A program made the position numbers and the translations under genes. 6,438 nt of DNA from Gammaproteobacteria bacterium (GTDB taxonomy: Bacteria > Pseudomonadota > Gammaproteobacteria > Arenicellales > JAOTYS01), in NCBI GenBank assembly GCA_029861795.1, contig JAOTYS010000269.1, positions 1-6,438 on the forward strand, given 5' to 3'. The notes under the pieces were generated by a model. The model worked only from the letters and a program-made list of their open reading frames with translations, did not search any database and was not told the DNA's origin. Shown here piece by piece: positions 1-5,761 of the stretch (within the stretch, counting starts at the first letter, position 1; every line of letters starts with the position of its first letter).

Positions 1-630
1 CCCCCCGGCCATCACGATGACTCGACTGCACACAGCAGTCACTTCCTCCAAGATATGAGCCGATAACACGATGACCTTGTCCTTGGCCATATTGCGGATC
101 AATTTGCGCACCTCGTGTTTCTGGTTGGGATCTAGACCATCTGTCGGCTCATCAAGTACCAGCAGATCAGGATCGTGCAGAATCGCTTGAGCCAGGCCGA
201 CTCGACGCTTGAACCCCTTGGACAAAGTGGCGATAGGTTGTTGCAATACCGACTCAAGATTCACCTGAGCCACCGCCTTGACCACATGTTGTTCTATTTT
301 GTGTCCGCGAAAGCCACGAATGCGCGCGACGAACTCAAGAAAACTCTGTGGGGTCATATCCGAGTACAGCGGCACACCTTCAGGCAGATAGCCCAGCCTC
401 CTTTTCACCGCAACCGGCTTTGTCGCGATATCATCTGCCGCAACCTTGACCCTCCCAGAATCCGGCGCCAGAAAGCCAGTGATCATTTTCATGGTAGTGG
501 ATTTGCCCGCCCCATTAGGACCCAGCACTCCCAGCACCTCACCACGCTCAACACAAAAAGAAACACCATTCACCGCTGTAACCGAGCCAAATCGCTTTGT
601 CAGATCAGAAACCTCAAGCATTGCGGCCAC
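1..630 (-). CDS. ABC transporter ATP-binding protein, GldA-type (partial, C-terminus off the left edge)
   Basis: Cytoplasmic ATPase subunit that would power an ABC-2 type exporter; the substrate cannot be read from this subunit. All nucleotide-binding motifs are present (numbered from the ATG at 621): Walker A GPNGAGKS at 34-41, a Q-loop region GYLPEG at 77-82 with Glu where many ABC ATPases have Gln, signature LSKGFKRR at 133-140, Walker B plus D-loop LLVLDEPTDGLD at 153-164, and the switch histidine in SAHILEE at 187-193. The LPE, SKG and DGLDPNQ wording resembles the GldA/NosF branch. I start it at GTG 630 because GGAGA lies 7 bases upstream; ATG 621, in the same frame, gives the more usual family N-terminus and is a real alternative. 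About 207-210 residues are present, and relatives are roughly 300, so about a third is missing. Permease genes would be expected further left. Family call is secure; the transported substrate is unknown. Confidence 0.95.
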   Translation of the reverse strand, partial: MAAMLEVSDLTKRFGSVTAVNGVSFCVERGEVLGVLGPNGAGKSTTMKMITGFLAPDSGRVKVAADDIATKPVAVKRRLGYLPEGVPLYSDMTPQSFLEFVARIRGFRGHKIEQHVVKAVAQVNLESVLQQPIATLSKGFKRRVGLAQAILHDPDLLVLDEPTDGLDPNQKHEVRKLIRNMAKDKVIVLSAHILEEVTAVCSRVIVMAGG

Positions 631-1022
631 TTTCGAATCTCCAGGAATTTTTCCACTGTGTTAGGCTTTCGGGCAGCGCCAGACACACAATTGAAGTATC
701 TCACGTTACCAGCGATGCGCTCTCGTGCGCTACCCGGGACGAGCTAGATGCCCCGTTCGACTCATGCGGAATGCGCCGACCGGCCTCACGCCAGACTATC
801 GGACGACTACACGGGCGTAGATGCTCACGATGGCAACGCACCAGGTTGTCCGAAGTTGACCGGAGCGACGCAAAATAATATCAGCTCCACCGGCACCGTC
901 AAGATCGTCGCTATGATAGGATTCGAACTTGTGATGCGGATAGCTCTCCCCGCCCTCACACGTCGACCAATACAGCACCCCGACCCCCGAACCGCCTATG
1001 CATATTCTCCATACGGCTTCGA
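631..1022. other. Intergenic region between divergent genes, no gene recognised
   Basis: This stretch separates the minus-strand ABC ATPase from the plus-strand IalB-family gene, so it must hold both promoters. Open frames exist on both strands, but their translations have no recognisable domain, no signal peptide and no convincing ribosome site. TATGAT at 912-917 (plus) is a fair -10 match but has no acceptable -35 partner. Short inverted repeats, such as CTCGT/ACGAG at 722-726 and 739-743, are within what chance gives. I see no tRNA, repeat array or mobile element remnant here. Confidence 0.5.
638..642 (-). promoter_or_regulatory. Shine-Dalgarno site that favours the GTG start of the ABC ATPase
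   Basis: Read on the minus strand, GGAGA sits 7 bases before GTG 630 and 16 bases before ATG 621. The spacing is ideal for the GTG and too long for the ATG, so it argues for a start three codons upstream of the first methionine. Confidence 0.5.
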
Positions 1023-1529
1023 ATGAACCGCCCCCGCCTTAGAATTTTACTTTCGTTACTGAGCGTAGTGCCGTGTCTCGCGGAGTCACAGCAAGCCGAA
1101 AATGTTGACGTCGAATTCAAAGATTGGTCGGTTCGGTGTGATCAATCCGAACAAGACGGGGCACGTAGCTGCTATTTGAACCAACACGTCCGTCTGAAAA
1201 GCCAATCCAAGGCATTGGTGGATGTAGCGGTGGGCTATTTTTTTCAACCCCACGAGCCAGTCGCCATCTTTACCTTGCCGCTTGGAGTGCACCTCCCTAG
1301 CGGCCTAGTGGTGCGAGTGGACGACACCAAGCCCATGCGTCTAAACATAGAGCGCTGTGACGGCAGCGGTTGTCAGGCCGGTCTCGTTCTGCAGGAGCGC
1401 TTCCTGACTCGACTTAAAAGAGGGAACGTTGCCAGAATTGTATTTCAAGAAGCTTCCGGCAGGAGGGTGAGCGTTCCAGTGTCTCTGCAGGGTTTCACCG
1501 CCGCGTTTGATTCGCTATCGCCGCAGTGA
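1023..1529 (+). CDS. Exported IalB-family protein (invasion-associated locus B family)
   Basis: Small secreted protein of unknown biochemical role. A signal peptide is clear: basic MNRPRLR, a hydrophobic core, and a type I cleavage site at about CLA|ES (residues 20/21). Cys18 lies inside the signal and is preceded by Pro, so it is not a lipobox. The mature part shows the family pattern: FKDWSVRC at 32-39, a second cysteine at 50, FTLPLGVHLPSGL at 83-95, a Cys112/Cys117 pair in CDGSGC, then LKRG and VSLQGFTAAF near the C-terminus at 153-162. Four cysteines in the mature protein could form two disulfides (inference). The 168-residue length is normal for the family. The ATG has no strong Shine-Dalgarno site. 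The gene stands alone and converges with the SRPBCC gene 51 bases on. The name comes from a Bartonella virulence locus, but homologues are common in free-living proteobacteria, so no virulence role should be read into it. Confidence 0.85.
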   Translation: MNRPRLRILLSLLSVVPCLAESQQAENVDVEFKDWSVRCDQSEQDGARSCYLNQHVRLKSQSKALVDVAVGYFFQPHEPVAIFTLPLGVHLPSGLVVRVDDTKPMRLNIERCDGSGCQAGLVLQERFLTRLKRGNVARIVFQEASGRRVSVPVSLQGFTAAFDSLSPQ

Positions 1530-1580
1530 GTACTATCAATTCGAGTTCGCAAGCATCTCGATTGCCGACGTTACATTTAC
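1530..1580. other. Short gap between convergent genes
   Basis: Fifty-one bases separate the stop codons of the plus-strand IalB-family gene and the minus-strand SRPBCC gene. It contains a weak inverted repeat, TCGAG at 1541-1545 and CTCGA at 1557-1561 with an 11-base loop. There is no T-tract next to it on either strand, so I do not call a terminator, although transcription from both sides must end around here. Confidence 0.35.
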
Positions 1581-2147
1581 CTATTTATCGCCCCGGGCTG
1601 CTTGTTCCACCTGTCTTGCAGTGCTTAGCAAGCCCTGCCTCATTTTCCGCTTCACTATGCCCGCACCAATCAAGGGAAAGATCGATCGTTTCAGTTTTAG
1701 CTCCGCGAGGTAACGAAACCGCGTTCTAGTGCCACCCCAAGACATGATGCGAATACTCTCACGTGCGTACTGGAAGCTACTCTGCTCAGGTACCGCATGA
1801 TAGACAATTGTGCCGTCAGACTCGGTGGTGACGTCGCTTACCTTCACTAACGACTTACAGAAGATCCATATACATGGTCGCAACACCACTCTTATCCGCA
1901 CAGGATCGGCAGAAACATGAGTAAGTAAATCGCTCTCCACAATTGTGGGCGAGAGGCCCTTGAGCTCCTGATGCCGCAGTATTATGTCGCGAACTCTTTC
2001 CGCATTGGCCTCCAGATCCACCACCAAGTTCACGTGATACGCCCCATCCTGATAATCAACATCGACAACCGAGACGTCAAAGGCACTAACGACGCTGGGG
2101 ATACACATCAAAGCAGTGCAACCACACCAAGTTCTCGACTTGATCAT
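1581..2147 (-). CDS. Exported SRPBCC (START-like) family protein
   Basis: Probably a periplasmic protein with a helix-grip fold that encloses a hydrophobic ligand; ligand and function are unknown. Residues 1-22 form a signal peptide ending VVSA, followed by the mature start FDVSV. The remainder fits the SRPBCC layout: VDVDYQDGAYHVNLVVDLEA at 28-47 (first strands), an ANAERVRDIIL helix at 48-57, VESDLL at 70-75, RVVLRPCIWIFCK at 86-98, VPEQSSFQYARESI at 119-132, a WGGTRTRFRYLAEL strand at 137-150, and the long C-terminal helix IVKRKMRQGLLSTARQVE at 164-181. Similar stand-alone exported proteins occur in many gammaproteobacteria, usually annotated only as SRPBCC family. The ATG at 2147 places the signal peptide correctly, although no good Shine-Dalgarno site precedes it (GGGAG is 15 bases away). 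It lies 138 bases downstream of the VanZ-LamG gene on the same strand, so co-transcription is possible but unproven. Confidence 0.8.
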   Translation of the reverse strand: MIKSRTWCGCTALMCIPSVVSAFDVSVVDVDYQDGAYHVNLVVDLEANAERVRDIILRHQELKGLSPTIVESDLLTHVSADPVRIRVVLRPCIWIFCKSLVKVSDVTTESDGTIVYHAVPEQSSFQYARESIRIMSWGGTRTRFRYLAELKLKRSIFPLIGAGIVKRKMRQGLLSTARQVEQAARGDK

Positions 2148-2285
2148 TGACTGAACTAAAAGCTCCCAAAGCTAGTACAATCAGCCATCTCCAAGTTCGA
2201 CCTCTCCCACAGCCAATAAGTTGCTGCTATCCATCACACTCTTATCTGTATGACAAAACCAAACTAATGCGAAACTAGCCTCTGA
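2148..2285. other. Intergenic spacer between two minus-strand genes
   Basis: This 138-base AT-leaning stretch lies between the stop of the VanZ-LamG gene and the start of the SRPBCC gene. Read on the minus strand it includes TTGTCA, a 5 of 6 match to a sigma-70 -35 box, but nothing resembling a -10 box follows at 16-18 bases. I therefore cannot say whether the SRPBCC gene has its own promoter or is read through from upstream. No terminator hairpin with a T-run is visible. Confidence 0.4.
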
Positions 2286-3806
2286 CTAAGAATTTAAGTC
2301 AGGACGCTTCCAATCAAGCGTTATCTTACTAATTAACATGGCCCCGGACATGGCAACCATTCCTATCAATAGGTTTTCCACACTCATCTGCCTTCCGCTT
2401 CCAGTCGCCAACAAACCCTCTAGGACTAAGATCGGTACCAAAACGCCTGCAAAACCCAACAAACTTCGGGTCAAAAATTCCCCCCTCAATTTTGGCACGA
2501 TCAGTACTAATAGATATCCCAAAGGAATAAGACTGATGCCGAAATATACAAATTTGTAGACTAAAATATTAAGGGGATTAACATGAATAGTGGGGTCATA
2601 AGGGCAAAAAAAGCATCCGAACAGAGTGTATTCTGGACTCAGGTATATAGAGCGCGGTTTCTGAACATCATCTATATACAACGTAACCATTCGGCTATCG
2701 TAAGTAACAACCAGGTGGTGAAAATCTTCGTCCGAAAAAACATTAGGGAACAGCAGCTGCCCACTGACTCCGTTCTTACCCGCCAGCGGTGTGCGCAAAC
2801 GAAACAACAGGTGAGTGCCACTCTGTCCAAGCGTGAAGTTGCGGTGGTGACTATCTGATGACAAGGTAACAATCCGTGCAGGGCCACTCTGCTTGAGCTC
2901 GGCGGTAGCAACGATGGCGCTAAAGGTAAATCGAGATGTTTCACTCAGCTTCTTGGCCAGGAGAACAGGAGGAGCCGTTGTCTCTAGCCACTGACTGGAA
3001 GACAGGAAAACTCCCAACATCTGTTCCGAGTCTGGAGATTGTCCTCGCCAAGATAGATTGGGTAGGCGTCCTGCCTGATCTCGGTAATCCCCATTACCGT
3101 CTAGTTGGTAGGAAGCCAAAACAAAGTCCCCGAGCGCCGTATCAAGACCCCCCCGCTGAAAGACCTTTTTCACTTCCGCTTTTGAGAGGGCCTTATCAGC
3201 CACGGAAAATTCTGAAATATGACCGCGCCATGGCCGATCCCCCGTCTTCTCGTTGCCCAGCAGCAGCGGAAAATTCGGCTCCCAGTTGTTTAGATTTGTC
3301 GCGCCTTGCAGGGCAAATACCACAAGACTCGAGAACAGCAAATATCCAACAAAACAACTTGCCAATGTCTTCACCGAAGCTCGATTTCTCAACTCACCTA
3401 GGAGTAAAAACCTAACCAGATAAAAACTGAGAAAACCTAAGACCCCACCAATACTGTTCGACGAAATGTCCCTGAGAGTGGGAGTTCTCGAGGGCAAGAA
3501 TGCTTGCATTACTTCAACGGTCAACGATAAGCAACAGCTGACGATTAAGACCACCGAAAGCGTGGTCAGACTTCCCGCCCTTTCTCTTTGCATTAAACCG
3601 GTAATCCCAAACCCAACGGGGACAAACAGCAACATATTTCTTCCCCAATCCCTGACATCTATTAGGTGGAAAAAATCCGGGCTGAGCGCTTCGGTGGCAA
3701 GGCCGGTTTCGAAGTAAAAATCGAACGGGGAGAGTGTATGGAATACGACCAACAAAATACCGATGACAATTACAACAGGTGCCCATTGATTCCGCAGATT
3801 GTTCAA
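2286..3806 (-). CDS. VanZ-like membrane protein with LamG/concanavalin-like periplasmic region
   Basis: Multi-pass inner membrane protein of 506 residues; function unknown. Membrane segments are at about 9-27, 56-72, 80-100, 114-135 and 148-167, then 413-437, 446-468 and 475-495. The N-terminal part carries VanZ hallmarks: DWGRNMLLFVPVGFGI at 53-68, TVEVMQAFLPSRTPTLRDIS at 96-115 and NSIGGVLGF at 117-125. Residues about 170-410, presumably periplasmic, have LamG/concanavalin-like pieces: PWRGHISEFSVADKALSKAEV at 192-212 in two adjoining parts (PWRGHISEFS, VADKALSKAEV), LASYQLDGNGDYRDQAG at 230-246, and DFHHLVVTYD with VTLYIDD at 361-380. A CFFC pair is at 398-401. VanZ itself is linked to teicoplanin resistance, but most VanZ-like proteins have other, unknown envelope roles, so resistance should not be inferred. 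The TTG start at 3806 is chosen because the first membrane helix begins at once and no ATG lies near; AAAGGA is 10 bases upstream. Simple VanZ proteins are far shorter, so this is a fusion type. Confidence 0.85.
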   Translation of the reverse strand: MNNLRNQWAPVVIVIGILLVVFHTLSPFDFYFETGLATEALSPDFFHLIDVRDWGRNMLLFVPVGFGITGLMQRERAGSLTTLSVVLIVSCCLSLTVEVMQAFLPSRTPTLRDISSNSIGGVLGFLSFYLVRFLLLGELRNRASVKTLASCFVGYLLFSSLVVFALQGATNLNNWEPNFPLLLGNEKTGDRPWRGHISEFSVADKALSKAEVKKVFQRGGLDTALGDFVLASYQLDGNGDYRDQAGRLPNLSWRGQSPDSEQMLGVFLSSSQWLETTAPPVLLAKKLSETSRFTFSAIVATAELKQSGPARIVTLSSDSHHRNFTLGQSGTHLLFRLRTPLAGKNGVSGQLLFPNVFSDEDFHHLVVTYDSRMVTLYIDDVQKPRSIYLSPEYTLFGCFFCPYDPTIHVNPLNILVYKFVYFGISLIPLGYLLVLIVPKLRGEFLTRSLLGFAGVLVPILVLEGLLATGSGRQMSVENLLIGMVAMSGAMLISKITLDWKRPDLNS

Positions 3807-3816
3807 TTACCTACAA

Positions 3817-3822
3817 TCCTTT
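3817..3822 (-). promoter_or_regulatory. Probable ribosome binding site for the TTG start of the VanZ-LamG gene
   Basis: On the minus strand, AAAGGA lies 10 bases before TTG 3806. An AGG only three bases before the TTG is too close to be useful. The intervening TTG at 3816-3814 is followed at once by TAG, so it cannot be the start. This supports the unusual TTG as the real start codon. Confidence 0.4.
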
Positions 3823-3852
3823 GGTAAATCGATTTGGTCCACTCCGCAATAA

Positions 3853-3866
3853 ATGCTGGCCAGCAT
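3853..3866. promoter_or_regulatory. Perfect 14-base palindrome, candidate operator in the VanZ-LamG leader
   Basis: ATGCTGG is followed directly by its exact reverse complement CCAGCAT. It lies 47 bases before the TTG start of the VanZ-LamG gene. It overlaps by two bases a TATCAT at 3870-3865 (minus strand), a 5 of 6 match to a -10 box, though no good -35 is found at the right distance. A repressor bound here would cover the transcription start. It could instead act as a short RNA hairpin with a GGCC loop. The palindrome is seen directly; its role is inference. Confidence 0.4.
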
Positions 3867-4058
3867 GATACGTCCCGGAGTGTCTTGCAAATGCAGTTCT
3901 CTCTAACGAGTGGTTAAGTTCGCGCTATAATTCTTCAACACAACTTTAGAAGCGCAGAGATCGAAGAAAATCCGTCAAAAATAACACAGCGGTTTTGTGC
4001 GCGCGGTAGTGGTGTCGTAAGCGATCAGCCGCGACCACAACACTTACTCACGACATGA

Positions 4059-4120
4059 GGTCGCGAGGTAGGCATCTCTCCCACGTCACGGAGTGATCCG
4101 GTAACCCGCCTAGCGAGACC
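4059..4120 (-). other. Fold-prone segment just downstream of dusA
   Basis: Three nested complementary pairs can form one branched-free rod: GGTC 4059-4062 with GACC 4117-4120, TAGGC 4069-4073 with GCCTA 4108-4112, and ATCTCTCC 4074-4081 with GGAGTGAT 4090-4097 (one mismatch, 8-base loop). A rival stem, CGCGACC 4030-4036 with GGTCGCG 4059-4065, would compete for the outer arm. On the minus strand this lies in the 3' untranslated region of dusA. It could slow decay of, or end, that transcript. GC-rich sequence can give such pairings by chance. Confidence 0.25.
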
Positions 4121-4128
4121 ACATTCGT

Positions 4129-5154
4129 CTATGCATCGACAAATGCGGCCGCTTGCCGAAGCACCTCGACGCCCGTGTCTTGCCGCGACATATGTTCGCT
4201 GAGGTATCTACGCCATGCCCTTGCTCCCGGCTTTCCATGAAATAAGCCGAGCACATGGCGGGTCACATTCCGGAGTCGGCAACCTGCTCGGAGTTGCCGT
4301 TCGGCGTATTCGATGTAGCGCTCTAACACCTGTAATCGCGTCAAGGGTTCCTCTGTGCTTGAATAGAAACCACGATCCACCTCCGCCAACAAGTATGGAT
4401 TGTGGTAGGCGTCCCTGCCAATCATAACGCCGTCTACATTTCTAAGGTGATCTCGTGCCTTATCGAGGTCGGCGATGCCTCCGTTGATGATGATTTCTAG
4501 GCTCGGAAAATCTTGCTTCAGCCGATGCACTGTATCGTATTGAAGCGGGGGGACCTCTCGATTCTGCTTTGGATTCAGGCCACTAAGCCAGGCTTTGCGG
4601 GCATGAACAATAACGGCGTCACAACCCGCCGATGCAACAGCGGTGACAAATTGACATAACTCCTCATACGAATCACGATTATCGATGCCAGTGCGAGTTT
4701 TTACCGTAATCGGGATTTTGACTGCCGCATGCATTGCCCCGACGCACTCTGCCACCCGCTCCGGCTCAGCCATCAGACAGGCCCCAAAGTGTCCCGACTG
4801 AACGCGATCGCTGGGACAACCGACATTAATGTTGATTTCGTCGTAACCCGCCTCGGCAATGAGCCTCGCACACCTCGCCATCTCTTTGGGGTCACTGCCT
4901 GCAACTTGCAATGCTACAGGATGTTCGAACGGATCGTACTGCAGCAACTGCTCGGTGTCGCCAAACAGCAACGCACCCGTGGTAACCATTTCAGTGTATA
5001 GCACGGCATGACGAGTAACTAGACGTAACAGATAGCGATCGTGTCGGTCGGTACACGCCATCATTGGCGCGACACAGATCGTTCGTAGTGTGCGCAACGC
5101 ATCGATGTTCTCGCAAATTGCTGGCGACCAAGAATTTGTCATACGAAAGCGCAT
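4129..5154 (-). CDS. dusA: tRNA-dihydrouridine(20/20a) synthase DusA
   Basis: Cytoplasmic FMN enzyme that reduces uridine to dihydrouridine at positions 20/20a in the D-loop of tRNAs using NADPH. The 341 residues align with E. coli DusA throughout. Landmarks: FMN-site CVAPMMACTDRH at 27-38, YTEMVTTGALL at 53-63, HPVALQVAGSDP at 78-89, NVGCPSDRVQSGHFGACLM at 110-128 with the catalytic Cys113, VKTRTGID at 151-158, VHARKAWLSGLNPKQNRE at 183-200, INGGI at 223-227, DGVMIGRDAYHNP at 241-253, and the DusA-specific C-terminal helical domain with TRHVLGLFHGKPGARAWRRYLSE at 298-320 (TRHVLGLFHGK, PGARAWRRYLSE). The APMMACTD stretch replaces the more usual APMLDWTD. The start ATG 5154 is 3 bases after the yjbQ stop, which implies co-transcription and probably coupled translation; GGCGAG at the end of yjbQ may serve as ribosome site. 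ATG 5142 is a less likely alternative. Confidence 0.97.
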   Translation of the reverse strand: MRFRMTNSWSPAICENIDALRTLRTICVAPMMACTDRHDRYLLRLVTRHAVLYTEMVTTGALLFGDTEQLLQYDPFEHPVALQVAGSDPKEMARCARLIAEAGYDEININVGCPSDRVQSGHFGACLMAEPERVAECVGAMHAAVKIPITVKTRTGIDNRDSYEELCQFVTAVASAGCDAVIVHARKAWLSGLNPKQNREVPPLQYDTVHRLKQDFPSLEIIINGGIADLDKARDHLRNVDGVMIGRDAYHNPYLLAEVDRGFYSSTEEPLTRLQVLERYIEYAERQLRAGCRLRNVTRHVLGLFHGKPGARAWRRYLSEHMSRQDTGVEVLRQAAAFVDA

Positions 5155-5157
5155 CGC

Positions 5158-5574
5158 CTACTCGCCGCGCACTGTAACCGTAAGGCGTCGCGTATGCGAC
5201 GCTAACCGATGCTCCCAAAGATAAATCCCTTGCCAGGTGCCTAATCCGAGGCGCCCATGCGTGACAGGAATATCGAGACTGGTTTGGGTTAAGACACTAC
5301 GCACATGCGCCGGCATATCGTCAGGGCCCTCAGCAACGTGGTGAAACATCGCATCTCCGTCTGGGACAGTGCTTCTCATGAAGGTCTCTAGATCATTTCG
5401 TACGGACGGATCAGCATTTTCACAGAGGATCAGCGATGCACTGGTGTGATGGATAAAGACATGACAGAGACCTGTATCAACACCTGCCGCGTTTACCACG
5501 TCCCGCACCTTCTGAGTCACATCATAGGTACCACGTCCCATGGTCTCCACACCGAGAGTACTCTGCTTCCACAT
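5158..5574 (-). CDS. yjbQ: YjbQ family protein (UPF0047; secondary thiamin-phosphate synthase)
   Basis: Small soluble conserved protein. E. coli YjbQ has a weak thiamin-phosphate synthase activity seen when overproduced; its main cell role is unsettled. The length of 138 residues equals that of E. coli YjbQ, and both begin MW-Q-TL. Conserved signatures are present: HHTSASL at 42-48, ENADPSVRNDLE at 52-63, the putative active-site histidine stretch FHHVAEGPDDMPAH at 77-90, TSLDIPVTHGRLGLGTWQGI at 98-117 and the following YLWEHR at 118-123. ATG 5574 is well supported: GGAG at 5585-5582 lies 7 bases upstream. It is the first gene of a two-gene operon with dusA, and is read away from gshA across a 187-base shared promoter region. 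No odd features. Confidence 0.95.
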   Translation of the reverse strand: MWKQSTLGVETMGRGTYDVTQKVRDVVNAAGVDTGLCHVFIHHTSASLILCENADPSVRNDLETFMRSTVPDGDAMFHHVAEGPDDMPAHVRSVLTQTSLDIPVTHGRLGLGTWQGIYLWEHRLASHTRRLTVTVRGE

Positions 5575-5761
5575 TCACACACTCCATGCGCAGTCATACC
5601 TCTGCGCCTAATTGTATTAAGGTCTAAAACCGGTATTGATGACAGCATAGAATTGTTGCGTTTTGGTTCAGAAAAATCTACGTTCAATTCCAACAGCCGG
5701 CACACCGTAAGTTCACTATCGAAAGCTCATCTCGTCGACTAACCGGGACCGAGTATCTTTT
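5575..5761. promoter_or_regulatory. Divergent promoter region between yjbQ-dusA and gshA
   Basis: These 187 bases must carry the promoters of both the leftward yjbQ-dusA operon and rightward gshA. For yjbQ, TACAAT at 5616-5611 (minus strand) is a 5 of 6 match to a -10 box and would give a leader of about 30 bases; a convincing -35 is not seen. For gshA, TAGAAT at 5648-5653 (plus) is also a 5 of 6 match, with a weak -35 area, giving a leader of about 100 bases. No long palindrome or known operator is evident. Confidence 0.4.

Larger units (their letters stand above)
3807..4128. other. Intergenic region between dusA and the VanZ-LamG gene
   Basis: No protein gene is supported in these 322 bases. 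The left half is the leader and promoter area of the minus-strand VanZ-LamG gene, including the palindrome. A perfect TATAAT lies on the plus strand at 3926-3931 without a matching -35 box. The right half, immediately after the dusA stop codon, is richer in GC and contains several nested inverted repeats, including CGCGACC (4030-4036) with GGTCGCG (4059-4065). dusA transcription should end in here, but no classical hairpin with a T-run is evident. Confidence 0.5.

Noticed and set aside
175..747. 190-codon plus-strand open frame
   Set aside because: It lies mostly antisense to the ABC ATPase, which has every expected motif on the minus strand. Its translation shows no domain.
900..960. tRNA-like GTTCGAATCC on the minus strand near 921-930
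   Set aside because: The T-loop sequence is present, but the flanking T-stem barely pairs and there is no anticodon arm or acceptor stem. It is not a tRNA or a clear attachment site.
748..1026. Open frames in the gap before the IalB-family gene (plus strand, and 796-978 on the minus strand)
   Set aside because: No ribosome site, signal or domain was recognised, and the translations look like non-coding sequence. I found no reason to call a small gene.
2936..3415. 159-codon plus-strand open frame inside the VanZ-LamG gene
   Set aside because: It is antisense to a well-supported membrane protein gene and its translation has no recognisable features.
2286..3806. Glycopeptide resistance gene vanZ
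   Set aside because: Only the domain is VanZ-like. The protein is far longer, is fused to a LamG-type region, and has no van genes around it. Resistance cannot be inferred.
3977..3999. Possible dusA terminator: CACA/TGTG hairpin followed on the minus strand by TTATTTTT
   Set aside because: The stem is only four base pairs with a 7-base loop, too weak to support a terminator call.
5446..5742. 98-codon plus-strand open frame across the yjbQ start and the divergent promoter
   Set aside because: It overlaps the N-terminal coding part of yjbQ in antisense and the yjbQ call is strong. Nothing in the translation is recognisable.
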